From positions 60,674 through 124,673 of the forward strand of contig CAYUKA010000004.1 of assembly GCA_964445195.1 (NCBI GenBank): a DNA stretch of 64,000 nt, in the 5' to 3' direction. Below are positions 16,815-25,539 of this stretch, piece after piece; position 1 is the first letter of the stretch, and each line of letters opens with the position of its first letter. Both the position numbers and the translations under genes were made by a program. This stretch comes from UM-FILTER-47-13 sp964445195 (GTDB lineage Bacteria; Pseudomonadota; Alphaproteobacteria; Micavibrionales; Micavibrionaceae). The notes below the pieces were generated by a model, which saw only the letters and a list, made by a program, of their open reading frames with translations, ran no database searches and was not told where the DNA came from.

Positions 16815-18266
16815 ATGGCGCAGCTTTTACAAGGCGAGACCGGTGAATGGGAAATAGTGATCGGCATGGAAGTCCATGCCCAGGTCATTGCGCACTCAAA
16901 ATTGTTTTCCGGTGCGTCGACAGCGTTTGGCGCTGAACCGAACAGCCAGGTCAGCCTGGTGGACGCCGCAATGCCGGGTATGCTGCCGGTCCTGAACGAC
17001 CATGTCGTTGAACAGGCCGTGCGCACTGGCCTCGGTCTGAATGCCAGGATCAATAACGTGTCGGTGTTTGAGCGTAAAAACTATTTCTATCCCGACCTGC
17101 CGCAAGGGTATCAGATTTCGCAATACGCCCACCCGATTGTCGGCGAAGGCGAAATTGAGATTGACCTTGAAGATGGCACCGCCAAGAATATCGGCATCAC
17201 GCGCCTGCACCTGGAGCAGGACGCCGGCAAGTCCCTGCACGACCAGCATCCGTCAAAAAGTTTCGTTGACCTTAACCGTTCCGGCTGTGCGCTGATGGAA
17301 ATCGTCTCGGAGCCGGATATCCGCGGTCCGGAAGAGGCCGCAGCCTATCTGTCAAAGCTGCGCATGATACTGCGTTATCTCGGCACCTGCGACGGCAACA
17401 TGGAAGAAGGCTCGATGCGCGCCGATGTGAATATCTCTGTGCGTAAACCGGGGGATGAGTACGGCACGCGCTGCGAAGTCAAGAACGTCAACTCGGTCAA
17501 AGCCGTGCAACAGGCGATTGAATACGAGGCCCGCCGCCAGATCGAACTGATCGAAGACGGCGGCACGGTTGATCAGGAAACCCGGCTCTGGGACCCGGCC
17601 AAGATGGAGACCCGCTCCATGCGCTCCAAGGAAGAAGCGCACGACTACCGCTATTTCCCCGACCCGGACCTGCTGCCGCTGGAGGTCGCGAATGACCGGA
17701 TCGAAGATATCCGCAAAACCCTGCCCGAACTGCCGGATGAGAAAAAGCACCGCTTTATGGATGAATACGGGCTGGGACTTTACGACGCTTCGGTCCTGAT
17801 TGCCGAACGCGCCCGCGCCGATTATTTTGAAACCGTTGCCAGCGGCCGCGATGCTAAAACCGCCGCCAACTGGGTGGTTAACGAACTGCTGGGCATCCTG
17901 AACAAGAACGGCAAACCTCTTTCGGAGAGCCCGATCGCTGCCGGGCAACTCGGCGGATTGATCGCGCTGATAGAAGACAACACGATTTCCGGCAAAATCG
18001 CCAAGGACGTCTTCGCCGAGATGTATGAAACCGGTAAAGACGCCGCCGCGATTGTCGAGGAGAAGGGCCTGAAGCAGGTCACCGACACCGGCGCGATCGA
18101 GGCGCTTGTCGATGAGGTCATTGCCGAAAATCCGGACAATGTCGCAGCCTATAAAGGCGGCAAGGACAAGCTGTTCGGCTTTTTCGTCGGCCAGGTGATG
18201 AAGAAATCACAAGGCAAAGCCAACCCGGCGGTCGTCAACGACCTGCTGAAACAAAAGCTGTCATGA
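16815..18266 (+). CDS. gatB: aspartyl/glutamyl-tRNA amidotransferase subunit B
   Basis: The 483-residue kinase/transamidase subunit of GatCAB. Family landmarks are WEIVIGMEVHAQV at the start, RKNYFYPDLPQGYQISQY, HLEQDAGKS, DLNRSGCALMEIVSEPD and YRYFPDPDLLP, followed by the helical YqeY-like tail. It phosphorylates the misacylated tRNA and transfers ammonia delivered from GatA. Its last six bases overlap the convergent orphan gene on the other strand. Confidence 0.97.
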   Translation: MAQLLQGETGEWEIVIGMEVHAQVIAHSKLFSGASTAFGAEPNSQVSLVDAAMPGMLPVLNDHVVEQAVRTGLGLNARINNVSVFERKNYFYPDLPQGYQISQYAHPIVGEGEIEIDLEDGTAKNIGITRLHLEQDAGKSLHDQHPSKSFVDLNRSGCALMEIVSEPDIRGPEEAAAYLSKLRMILRYLGTCDGNMEEGSMRADVNISVRKPGDEYGTRCEVKNVNSVKAVQQAIEYEARRQIELIEDGGTVDQETRLWDPAKMETRSMRSKEEAHDYRYFPDPDLLPLEVANDRIEDIRKTLPELPDEKKHRFMDEYGLGLYDASVLIAERARADYFETVASGRDAKTAANWVVNELLGILNKNGKPLSESPIAAGQLGGLIALIEDNTISGKIAKDVFAEMYETGKDAAAIVEEKGLKQVTDTGAIEALVDEVIAENPDNVAAYKGGKDKLFGFFVGQVMKKSQGKANPAVVNDLLKQKLS

Positions 18267-19028
18267 CGGCACAGGCCCGTAGGTCTGTTTGTATTCATCC
18301 GGCTGGATACCGTATACGTCCTGCGGGCCGCTATAGACGAGTACCCCGCCGGTCCGGATGAGCATCTCTTCGCCCCACGGCGCGGTAAAGGCAACATTCT
18401 CGCCCACAGTAACGACTTTGCGCGGATCGGGCCTGGGCTGGAACATCCCCTGCTCTCCCGCAGGCTCATAGATCGACTCGAATTTGGCTATATCGACCAG
18501 ATACTGCTCTCCGGTCGGGTTGGTAACCTTATAGCCGCCATCTGGCCCGGCGGTCTTGGATGTCTCGACATGACCGTCAGCCATGATGGTTTCAACCTTA
18601 GTGCCCGGCGGCACCTTTTCAGCCTTCACTTTCGCCGTTTTCTGAGCCAGAAAATACTCTGTCCAGTCCACATCACCGGCGGGCTGAATAACCCTGAACT
18701 TTTCACCGTCAGATGTGACAGAATAAAGATGGTCAGCAAGATCCGGCGGCGGGTCCATCGGTGTGCCGCGCACGCCTTTTTGCACATCTGCAATGGCCTC
18801 ACCGGCGATACTGTACTCAAGATACGTGTCTTCATCACCTGCTGCCAGAGCCGCCTGCTCACGATCATGAATCTGTTCAAGCGAGAGTAACTCATAATAT
18901 CGGGAATATGCTGAATCTTCTTCCATTGGGCCTGCCCCTGCCGAGGCGTGAAACATGACTACGAACGCAGCCAGCCAGGCATGTTTTGCAGGATCGAAAC
19001 GGAATCCGACATTATGGATCAGTGACAT
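18261..19028 (-). CDS. exported protein of unknown function
   Basis: A 255-residue protein I do not recognise. The N-terminus (KHAWLAAFVVMFHASAGAG) can serve as a signal peptide or anchor. The C-terminal 140 residues look like a beta-rich domain with two related segments: PDGGYKVTNPTGEQYLVDIAKF and VTVGENVAFTAPWGEEMLIRTGG. These recall the short PGDYG-type repeats found in other proteobacterial proteins of unknown role. The gene converges on gatB (six-base overlap) and faces the divergent 19202 gene across a 173-bp promoter region. Confidence 0.75.
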   Translation of the reverse strand: MSLIHNVGFRFDPAKHAWLAAFVVMFHASAGAGPMEEDSAYSRYYELLSLEQIHDREQAALAAGDEDTYLEYSIAGEAIADVQKGVRGTPMDPPPDLADHLYSVTSDGEKFRVIQPAGDVDWTEYFLAQKTAKVKAEKVPPGTKVETIMADGHVETSKTAGPDGGYKVTNPTGEQYLVDIAKFESIYEPAGEQGMFQPRPDPRKVVTVGENVAFTAPWGEEMLIRTGGVLVYSGPQDVYGIQPDEYKQTYGPVPS

Positions 19029-19129
19029 TTTTTACTCCCTTATCTTGATAGTTAATTTTTTAATAAATAGACCTTATCATTTTTCGTAACAGAAAATCAA
19101 GCATATTAATGTCTCTCTTCCATGTTTTA

Positions 19130-19158
19130 TTGACATATCAATCTCCTCCCTCTAAAAC
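19130..19158 (+). promoter_or_regulatory. sigma70-type promoter for the 684-aa gene
   Basis: A perfect TTGACA (19130-19135), a 17-base spacer and TAAAAC (19153-19158, 4 of 6 matches). It sits 43 bases before the ATG at 19202, which also has an AGAGAGGA ribosome site. Tentative because no transcript data exist. Confidence 0.45.
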
Positions 19159-19201
19159 CGTGACATATTCATGCCATTTCCAGTGAGAGAGGATTGCATA
19201 T

Positions 19202-21256
19202 ATGCCTGAGCTTCAAATTCCCCTGACACCCGATTTACGTGCCGCACTGAAAATTCATCTGGACAGCCCTGCCATTGATGAGACTCTGGCGCAGGCCACG
19301 AAAACTATGCGCGCACTGGTGGATACGAACAATGGCGCCCTCATGAAACGGGCAAAAAAGAGAAGTAATTTTCATGAAATCAGCGCCTCACTGAACGAGA
19401 CTATGGCCGGCAAAATCCAGTATATCATTGAAGCCGCCTATGCGATGCAGCTGGCTTTGTTGGAAACAGCAATCAAAAACACTGTATTCACTGGTGACTT
19501 CGGCCAAAAACTGGACGCCGGTCAGCAAAAGAAAAAACGTGACCGCTTTTTAGAAAAGCTTTTCGAAGATCGTTTTGAGAACCAGGATTTCAAAAACCGG
19601 TTTAATACAGAGACCCATCGCCATTCGGTGAAAGATATAGAAAAGATTGCCGCCACACTGGCAGAGTCAGGCTTTGACCCCGAAACAATGGGCGTAAGCT
19701 GCTGCCGTACTTCAGAATATCGCGATTACGAGACACTTGCTGCGGCAGCAGATGGCGAAAAAATCAAGGCATGGGGCCTTCATTATGGCGCAGATATGCT
19801 AATCCAGCTGCAACGCGCCACCCGGTTTCTTGCCATAATTGATCCGGCGCAAATCCTGCCGAAAAACACACCCCCGGAAGCCGCTGCAAGCTATGGCGTT
19901 TTGAAGGCAACAGCACTGCAACTGGTCGACGCCTTTGGCATGACTGACAATGCCGAAGACTGGTCATTCCTCCAGGCGATCACGACGGCTGAAGATGATA
20001 TCCGGACCGAAGACCTATACCGTCAATATGTTCTGCAACCAGAAAACAAGAACCCGCTGAACGGTGAAGACTACGAATATTTCAAACCGGGCGCAAGCTG
20101 GGCCGGTGACGTCTTATCTTACCGCGCCGCGGCGTTAAAACTCTCACAAATCGAACGTGGGGAGATTGACGGCGATATTGAAACCGCCAAAGCCGAAGTC
20201 GAAACGCTGCGCGCGGCAATCGAACCACTTTTCGACGAAATGGCTGCCGCTGAAACCATCCGCAACCAGCTTTATGACGGTAACGATAAAGTGACCTTGT
20301 CTTATCCAATAGAGACAGAGGAAGCTATTCGCAATATCGAAAGAATAGCGCCTGATCTCCAAAAGACCTGTTATTATAACTATCTCGTCCGCACACTCGG
20401 GACTTACACGAAGAACGAAGGAACATTAGCGCTATTATTTGGCAATGTGGCCGAGATCACGGGGGAGATCGCAGCAGAGCTGGGGCTCGACCTGAGTGAG
20501 GCCCGGACAGATGGCACCGCCAAAGTGATCGTCATCAATGATCAAACTTCATATGCCATGGACGACCGCATCGGTAGAATTGAGTCATACCTGATGGCGC
20601 ACGGCTGGGACAGCCAGCTACCAGCCAACTTCCCGAAAGCCATTGTCTTGAATACAACAGATGAAAACGACTACGGCGCAAAGGCCGTATTCTCGTTTTA
20701 TAACGGCAACGAGAAATACGAGCCGGCGACAACCCCGCGTTTGCTCACAGAAGATATTGATCACCGTATTGCCGTCGCAGGGAGAATCTGTAGTTATCTT
20801 CGTGAAGTCAGCAAACACATGACCGGCTTGCAGGCGGATGATCTCACTCCTCTGCGTGAAGGCTTTGGCACAAATGGCCTGATCGGCAGACTCGATGGCT
20901 TGTTACAGAGTTTAAAAACCGGGTTTGGCGAACGCCTTTGCCCGCAACATACTGGCGAACGCCTTCACCCACAACATAGAAGCACAATCAGTTTTCGCCT
21001 TAATATCAACCTGACGCTGGAAGCGGCCCGCGCCTTCCTGACTGAGCTTCAGGAAACCGAGGGCGTTGAAGCCGTTGTGCGGCGCCCGGACAATAGCTAC
21101 CTGGTTGAGGTCACCGAACAAACGGATGCCATGCATATCTTTATTACTTCTGTTTCCGGCCGTTCTCAGGTAGAATCATCCGCTATAACGCCAGCGAGCA
21201 ATCACGAGATCCGCGCAAAAAATGCAGCAGAATTAGGATGTACATATAGGCCATGA
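19202..21256 (+). CDS. large orphan protein in the TerD gene run
   Basis: A 684-residue soluble, mostly helical protein of no family I can name. There is no signal peptide or membrane segment. Residues 1-150 and 330-420 contain long helices. A 27-bp tandem duplication (20927-20980) encodes GERLCPQHT-GERLHPQHR near residue 577, and the last ~80 residues include LEAARAFLTELQETEGVEAVV, which looks like a small alpha/beta module. It is the first gene of a plus-strand run: the next gene begins inside its stop codon (ATGA), then a membrane protein and the TerD-type gene follow. Role presumably linked to those neighbours. Confidence 0.8.
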   Translation: MPELQIPLTPDLRAALKIHLDSPAIDETLAQATKTMRALVDTNNGALMKRAKKRSNFHEISASLNETMAGKIQYIIEAAYAMQLALLETAIKNTVFTGDFGQKLDAGQQKKKRDRFLEKLFEDRFENQDFKNRFNTETHRHSVKDIEKIAATLAESGFDPETMGVSCCRTSEYRDYETLAAAADGEKIKAWGLHYGADMLIQLQRATRFLAIIDPAQILPKNTPPEAAASYGVLKATALQLVDAFGMTDNAEDWSFLQAITTAEDDIRTEDLYRQYVLQPENKNPLNGEDYEYFKPGASWAGDVLSYRAAALKLSQIERGEIDGDIETAKAEVETLRAAIEPLFDEMAAAETIRNQLYDGNDKVTLSYPIETEEAIRNIERIAPDLQKTCYYNYLVRTLGTYTKNEGTLALLFGNVAEITGEIAAELGLDLSEARTDGTAKVIVINDQTSYAMDDRIGRIESYLMAHGWDSQLPANFPKAIVLNTTDENDYGAKAVFSFYNGNEKYEPATTPRLLTEDIDHRIAVAGRICSYLREVSKHMTGLQADDLTPLREGFGTNGLIGRLDGLLQSLKTGFGERLCPQHTGERLHPQHRSTISFRLNINLTLEAARAFLTELQETEGVEAVVRRPDNSYLVEVTEQTDAMHIFITSVSGRSQVESSAITPASNHEIRAKNAAELGCTYRP
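20927..20980 (+). repeat. 27-bp tandem duplication inside the 684-aa gene
   Basis: Two 27-bp copies, starting GGCGAACGCCTT at 20927 and 20954, differ at only a few positions. In frame, they encode GERLCPQHT and GERLHPQHR. This looks like a recent slippage duplication, and the copy number may vary between strains. Confidence 0.8.
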
Positions 21257-21477
21257 CGCAGAAATACGAATATAAAGTCACGCTTTACCGTGAACCGCTG
21301 CTTGGCTCTATCTTTCTCGGCGGCTCGCGTGTTGACCCGAAGCGTTATACGGAATTCCTGAATAAGAACGCTGAAGAGGGCTGGAAGGTCGTGACTATGG
21401 ACCGGGAAAGCCGCCGTGAGTTACTGTTTTTCAAACGCGAGGCCTTTATAACGATCCTTGAACGCGAGATCGGGTAA
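21253..21477 (+). CDS. DUF4177-like small protein
   Basis: A 74-residue protein whose YEYKVTLYREPLLG start, LNKNAEEGWKVVTMD centre and LLFFKRE end follow the DUF4177 pattern (YEYKVV...LNxxxxEGWELV...FKR), a small alpha/beta fold with no known activity. Its ATG overlaps the stop of the 684-aa gene (ATGA), implying translational coupling. Confidence 0.8.
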   Translation: MTQKYEYKVTLYREPLLGSIFLGGSRVDPKRYTEFLNKNAEEGWKVVTMDRESRRELLFFKREAFITILEREIG

Positions 21478-21484
21478 CGCCGCG

Positions 21485-21889
21485 ATGCTGAAGGGCAAAA
21501 TCCTCTTTTCATCACTGATCCTGATGGGTGGCCTCGCCGCCATTCTCGGCCTCGGGCAGCTTTGGCTCAACCTCATGCCGTGGGTGGAGTTCACTAAAAC
21601 CATGGCGACGATCGTCATTCTCGGTACGCTGGTCTCATTTATTATTGCCGTCGACTATGATTTACCGGGTACCAAGGGCAAGGCCCTGCTGGCCATCATG
21701 GCGGTGCTATTAGTGACTCTCACCGCCCTGGTGCTGGTCCAGATATGTTGGCTGGCCTTTGATACGGCACTATTTATAAAGCTGGTAGCCACTGTCGGTA
21801 TCTTATTGGGCCTTGTGTCTTTTATTATGGCCGTGTCGGAAGATTTCGGCGGCAACAAAGCCCTGCGCGACGAAAACTATATCGACTAA
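21485..21889 (+). CDS. four-helix membrane protein with internal duplication
   Basis: A 134-residue membrane protein. The ATG at 21485 was preferred to one at 21458 because the latter lies inside the previous gene. Four hydrophobic segments form two related pairs: one repeat has FTKTMATIVILGTLVSFIIAV followed by D-LPGTKG, the other has FIKLVATVGILLGLVSFIMAV followed by D-FGGNKA. It is thus a two-helix unit duplicated within one gene. Function unknown. It lies between the DUF4177 gene and the TerD gene on the same strand, and could be the membrane partner of that group. Confidence 0.8.
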   Translation: MLKGKILFSSLILMGGLAAILGLGQLWLNLMPWVEFTKTMATIVILGTLVSFIIAVDYDLPGTKGKALLAIMAVLLVTLTALVLVQICWLAFDTALFIKLVATVGILLGLVSFIMAVSEDFGGNKALRDENYID

Positions 21890-21979
21890 AAAAACGGTGC
21901 CCCCCCTTTCCCGCTTCAGGTAAATACCGTTACAATAGCTGTTCATAATTGTTCCGATTCACAAGAAAGAACATCCGAC

Positions 21980-23206
21980 ATGGCCATGGAAAATCTGGGA
22001 TTAAATAAGGGCGAAGAAATCCTGCTCGATATCGGGGATAGCGCCCGGCGCCGCATTGTCTGCGGCCTGTGCTGGGACCCGATGAGCGGTGAGGCTGTAC
22101 CCGTTGATAAAACCACTTCACAGCGCACCGGGGCAACCGATGTCTTCGATCTTGACCTGTTATGCCTGGTGTATGACAAATACGGCCGGTTCATGGCTGC
22201 CGTTACCGGCGATGAGGGTCATCGCACAGGTGACTCAGGCAATATCTATCACACGGGTGATGTTGTTGACGGCGAAGATACGCTTGATGACGAGCAAATC
22301 TCGCTGGAACTGTTCAACCTGTCCAGCAAGATCGACCAGATCATCTTTATTGCCGAGGTCCAAAGCCAGCATGACTTTAAAGGCGTGGCCAATCCCGAGA
22401 TCCGCATTGCCAATGCAATTGACGACCGTAACATGGCCCATGCCGATTTAAGCCAGGCTGACGAAGGCGAAGACTCTTACGTCTTTGGCCGCCTGTTTCG
22501 CGGGCCTAAAGGCTGGATGTTCGAGTTCATTGGCGATTATTTCAACTCTGATGATATTCAGGACTGGACTGAAAGCGCGGCGCGCTATGTGAAAAAAGCC
22601 GCTCCGGTTGCCTCGGCCGGCGGCAGCACGGGTATGTCGATCCCGTCCAAGGGCGAAACCGTGCCCCTCTTCTACAGCCGTCAGGCGCGCCATCGCGTTA
22701 TTGTCGGTCTGAACTGGGACCCCGCCGAAGATCCCGCCGCCGAGAGCGTTGACATGGACCTCGCCTGCGTCATCTATAACGAGGCAAAGGAGCCGATTGA
22801 CGGCGTCTCCGCCAAGCCGGAAGAAGCAATCGATGAATCCGGGCGTATCTATCACTCCGGCGACGATACGGGCGGTGAAGGCGACAAGACGGATGATGAG
22901 GCTATATCTGTTGAACTCAAGGATATGCCCGACCACATCCATCATATCGTTTTTCTTGCCGAAATTCAGAGCAACCATGTTTTCAAAACAATCCTAAACC
23001 CAACCTTGCGCGTCGCCGACGCCAAAACCCATGACGAACAACTTCTGGTCTCTATGGACGGACCGGACGCCGCCAGCAAGACGGCCTGCATCTTCGCGCG
23101 CATCTCCCGCCGCGGCGAAGCGTGGACATTGACCAACATCAATGAATATGTGAAAGGTGAAGCCGTCGAGGACTGGATCGGCTTTCTTCAGCGCTATGTC
23201 GGATAG
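21980..23206 (+). CDS. double TerD-domain protein
   Basis: A 408-residue cytoplasmic protein made of two TerD domains, about 8-205 and 222-408. TerD is a calcium-binding beta-sandwich found in tellurite-resistance and general stress loci. Each copy holds the strand-loop signature: FDLDLLCLVYD and VDMDLACVIYN, then GNIYHTGDVVDGEDTLDDE and GRIYHSGDDTGGEGDKTDDE, which supply the calcium-ligating acidic residues, and finally the IDQIIFIAEVQS / HIHHIVFLAEIQS strand. Loss of a family partner such as TerC or TerB nearby argues against a classic ter operon. It ends the plus-strand run before tRNA-Ser. The TelA-like and ClpB-like genes are 6-10 kb away on the other strand. Confidence 0.93.
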   Translation: MAMENLGLNKGEEILLDIGDSARRRIVCGLCWDPMSGEAVPVDKTTSQRTGATDVFDLDLLCLVYDKYGRFMAAVTGDEGHRTGDSGNIYHTGDVVDGEDTLDDEQISLELFNLSSKIDQIIFIAEVQSQHDFKGVANPEIRIANAIDDRNMAHADLSQADEGEDSYVFGRLFRGPKGWMFEFIGDYFNSDDIQDWTESAARYVKKAAPVASAGGSTGMSIPSKGETVPLFYSRQARHRVIVGLNWDPAEDPAAESVDMDLACVIYNEAKEPIDGVSAKPEEAIDESGRIYHSGDDTGGEGDKTDDEAISVELKDMPDHIHHIVFLAEIQSNHVFKTILNPTLRVADAKTHDEQLLVSMDGPDAASKTACIFARISRRGEAWTLTNINEYVKGEAVEDWIGFLQRYVG

Positions 23207-23338
23207 TCTTGCCTTGGTTCATTTCGGTTGACCTGCCCGCCGTTACCCGCTAACTGTAAACGGTTCTTAGGCACGTGGCCCTGATGGCGCAAGCCGTCAA
23301 TCGTTTGAAACGAACGAGGCCCGTGGACGAGCAAGCGA

Positions 23339-23431
23339 GGACACGTGGCCGAGCGGCTGAAGGCGCTCCCCTGCTAAGGGAGTATGGGGTTCATAGCCTC
23401 ATCGAGGGTTCGAATCCCTCCGTGTCCGCCA
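23339..23431 (+). tRNA. tRNA-Ser (anticodon GCU)
   Basis: The acceptor stem GGACACG (23339-23345) pairs with CGTGTCC (23421-23427). The D-arm is GTGGCCGAGCGGC, the anticodon arm CTCCCCTGCTAAGGGAG places GCT in the loop, a long variable arm (TATGGGGTTCATAGCCTCAT) is typical of serine, and the T-arm is GAGGGTTCGAATCCCTC. CCA is encoded at 23429-23431 after the discriminator G. It decodes AGC and AGU. Confidence 0.97.
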
Positions 23432-23488
23432 TTTCTTAGCAAGACATCCTTATTATCAAATCAAATACCTACCTAAAGGATTCATAAG

Positions 23489-23581
23489 GTGACCTTCGCC
23501 CGGGTATGGCAACAGCTCCATGATACAGATAAATTCAGTCTCCCGGTTTACGGCGAACTGAAGGATTCAGGCAGGTTCTGA
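23489..23581 (+). CDS. possible 30-codon small ORF
   Basis: Starting at GTG 23489-23491 with AAAGGA upstream, this frame encodes a 30-residue peptide beginning MTFARVWQQLHDTDKF and ending GRF. It fills the gap between tRNA-Ser and the convergent 495-aa gene. It could be a real small gene, or a remnant of a longer one. No homology can be judged. Confidence 0.2.
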   Translation: MTFARVWQQLHDTDKFSLPVYGELKDSGRF

Positions 23582-25069
23582 CTACGGAGCGCTCTCTTCA
23601 AGGGGCCCGGCGCGTTGCGGAACATCAGGCGTTCCCGGAGAGCTCTGCACTTCAGCTATACTGGCGTGATACCTTTCAATGCTCTCCGGCAAACCACCAA
23701 GCCCATCATCAAAAACACGGACTGAGACAACGCCATCCTGCTGCTCTGCCGGCCATGCCTCATCGATCATCAACGGCAAGTCTGACTGCATGACCAAATC
23801 GATATTGTTCTCAATCTCTGATAATTTAGCCGGACCCAGCTCAATACCATGATTACCCGCTATCCGCAGCAAGCTATATGTATTCATAACCACATGATCC
23901 GTCAGCGAAAGCGGATGAAATTCCATACCGCCGATTTCGGTATGCAAAGAAGGATCTTCCGAAAAAATCTCCATTATCCTGTCATTCGCTTCCGCGAAAC
24001 CGGCATCTTCATAAGCACTCACGGGAACAAGGTATCTCTCCGCGCCTTTAATGTCATCGTAGGCCACGCCGCTTAAAACCGCGGTCACTATTTCCAAATT
24101 CTCTGCAATCTCGGGATGGGCCGCCGCCCTTTGGGCATAGTCCGCCGCCATTCCTGAAACTTCCAGACTTTGATCAAGAGCCTTATTGCAAGCCTCTTCC
24201 AACATCTCACGGACCTCATCCTCAGAGACACCCCAGCCGGCATATACATCGCCATCAGTGCTAACGAAAGGCTCACCGTTTCTGAAGTCTTCGAACGTAT
24301 GATCAATGTGTAAGGAGTTCAGGTATCCCCTGCCACCGGAAACGACATACAAACCAGAAGTCGCTTCAATCATACCCCCGGTTCTCATCGATCCCGCGAA
24401 TGCGTGATTCATGACTGTTATATCCGCACTGCCGAGGCTGCTGAGATACGCACGCGCACTAATATACGTGTAGTCCTGCGGATTCTTCAATCCTGGCTCT
24501 TGTCCTTCAGGCGCAGACTCCAGAATTCTTTGTTCCACCATGGTTGCAATAACACCCATCACAGCAGTCTGGCGCTCGCAATCCCATTCGACTTCAAGCG
24601 TGCCGTTTTCAATGTCCGTCGAAAGCGCATGCAAACTGTCATGCCTTGTGACGTCCGGACTACCGAAAGGCTCTCCGTTGTCCCTCACAAAATAGGAGTG
24701 TCTGTAATTTTCACTGGATAGTGCAGGTATTTCATCAAGCCTGTTTTGAATTTCTCTGAATAATGTTGCTTCATACTCGCGGGCCAGACGCAAATCCCAG
24801 TCCTGTTCGAGAAGTTCGTTTAATACCGTGCCTTCCATTTGCGCCTCAAGTGCGACCTCATCGACAATATGACCAATTACCTGGTTCAGCGCATCATCGA
24901 CTTGCGGATCATACGTTGTTTTCCAGATACCGCGCTGGATCGTCCCGCCGTCCGCAAGGTCTTTCAGGCTGAAGATCGCCATATCAGGCGTAGACGCAAG
25001 CTGATGGACCCTGTCATCAGGCCCGGTGCCCTGATCCGCTCTGCTATTAAAAGCCCCTTTTAAACTCAT
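23582..25069 (-). CDS. orphan acidic protein
   Basis: A 495-residue protein I do not recognise, acidic, without signal peptide or membrane segment. Early residues hold helices around VDDALNQVIGHIVDEVALEAQ and RLAREYEATLFREIQNRLDEI. A central block (GGMIEATSGLYVVSGGRGYLNSLHIDHTF) and a later HTEIGGMEFHPLSLTDH block look like beta-rich parts of a globular domain. It is transcribed towards tRNA-Ser and diverges from a small 98-aa gene. Its base use is similar to its neighbours. The histidine-rich central part (HIDH) could bind metal, but no HExxH or other family motif is visible. Confidence 0.75.
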   Translation of the reverse strand: MSLKGAFNSRADQGTGPDDRVHQLASTPDMAIFSLKDLADGGTIQRGIWKTTYDPQVDDALNQVIGHIVDEVALEAQMEGTVLNELLEQDWDLRLAREYEATLFREIQNRLDEIPALSSENYRHSYFVRDNGEPFGSPDVTRHDSLHALSTDIENGTLEVEWDCERQTAVMGVIATMVEQRILESAPEGQEPGLKNPQDYTYISARAYLSSLGSADITVMNHAFAGSMRTGGMIEATSGLYVVSGGRGYLNSLHIDHTFEDFRNGEPFVSTDGDVYAGWGVSEDEVREMLEEACNKALDQSLEVSGMAADYAQRAAAHPEIAENLEIVTAVLSGVAYDDIKGAERYLVPVSAYEDAGFAEANDRIMEIFSEDPSLHTEIGGMEFHPLSLTDHVVMNTYSLLRIAGNHGIELGPAKLSEIENNIDLVMQSDLPLMIDEAWPAEQQDGVVSVRVFDDGLGGLPESIERYHASIAEVQSSPGTPDVPQRAGPLEESAP

Positions 25070-25240
25070 GATCTTGCAAGCCTATTGTTTATTGCAAAGA
25101 TTATACAAAAAATTGATAAAATTATGTTTAATCTCTCGCCTTTAGGAACACTAGTCACGCCATAAAAAATTTTATTGAAAATGTATCCCTCATCGTATTA
25201 CATATTCATAATTCAATAAGCAAAGACCGTGAGGAGCATA

Positions 25241-25537
25241 ATGAGCATACCGCAAACGTGGCAGGAAAAAAGACAGTGGCTTAAAGACAATTTCGGAGGG
25301 GTCGTTACAAAGTGGATTGATCCAGATTGTTATGTCACAAGGGCTGACGTTTCAACGTCGGATGGAATTATTTCAAGCCCTGTCATAGGACACGGCACAA
25401 CCGGACCAGCCAGCATTGAGGAGTTATTTAAAACGCTCACTAGCCTCGAAGCAGGCACTCACTTAATTGGACGCGGGGGCCAAAGATCTACTGTCGACCC
25501 TGAAACTTGCCAACTTAGAGACTTCCATCCTTTCTAG
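25241..25537 (+). CDS. small protein of unknown function
   Basis: A 98-residue soluble protein. I chose ATG 25241 because GAGGAG lies directly upstream; a GTG at 25229 would add four residues. Sequence features are a short helix (PQTWQEKRQWLKDNFGG), then a beta-rich part with VTRADVSTSDGIISSPVIGHG and two cysteines. It converges on the phosphotransferase gene with a two-base gap. Not recognised. Confidence 0.65.
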   Translation: MSIPQTWQEKRQWLKDNFGGVVTKWIDPDCYVTRADVSTSDGIISSPVIGHGTTGPASIEELFKTLTSLEAGTHLIGRGGQRSTVDPETCQLRDFHPF

Positions 25538-25539
25538 GC

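Noticed and set aside
23339..23431. tRNA-Ser as an integration site for a genomic island
   Set aside because: No second copy of the tRNA 3' end, no integrase and no mobility gene were seen in the window.
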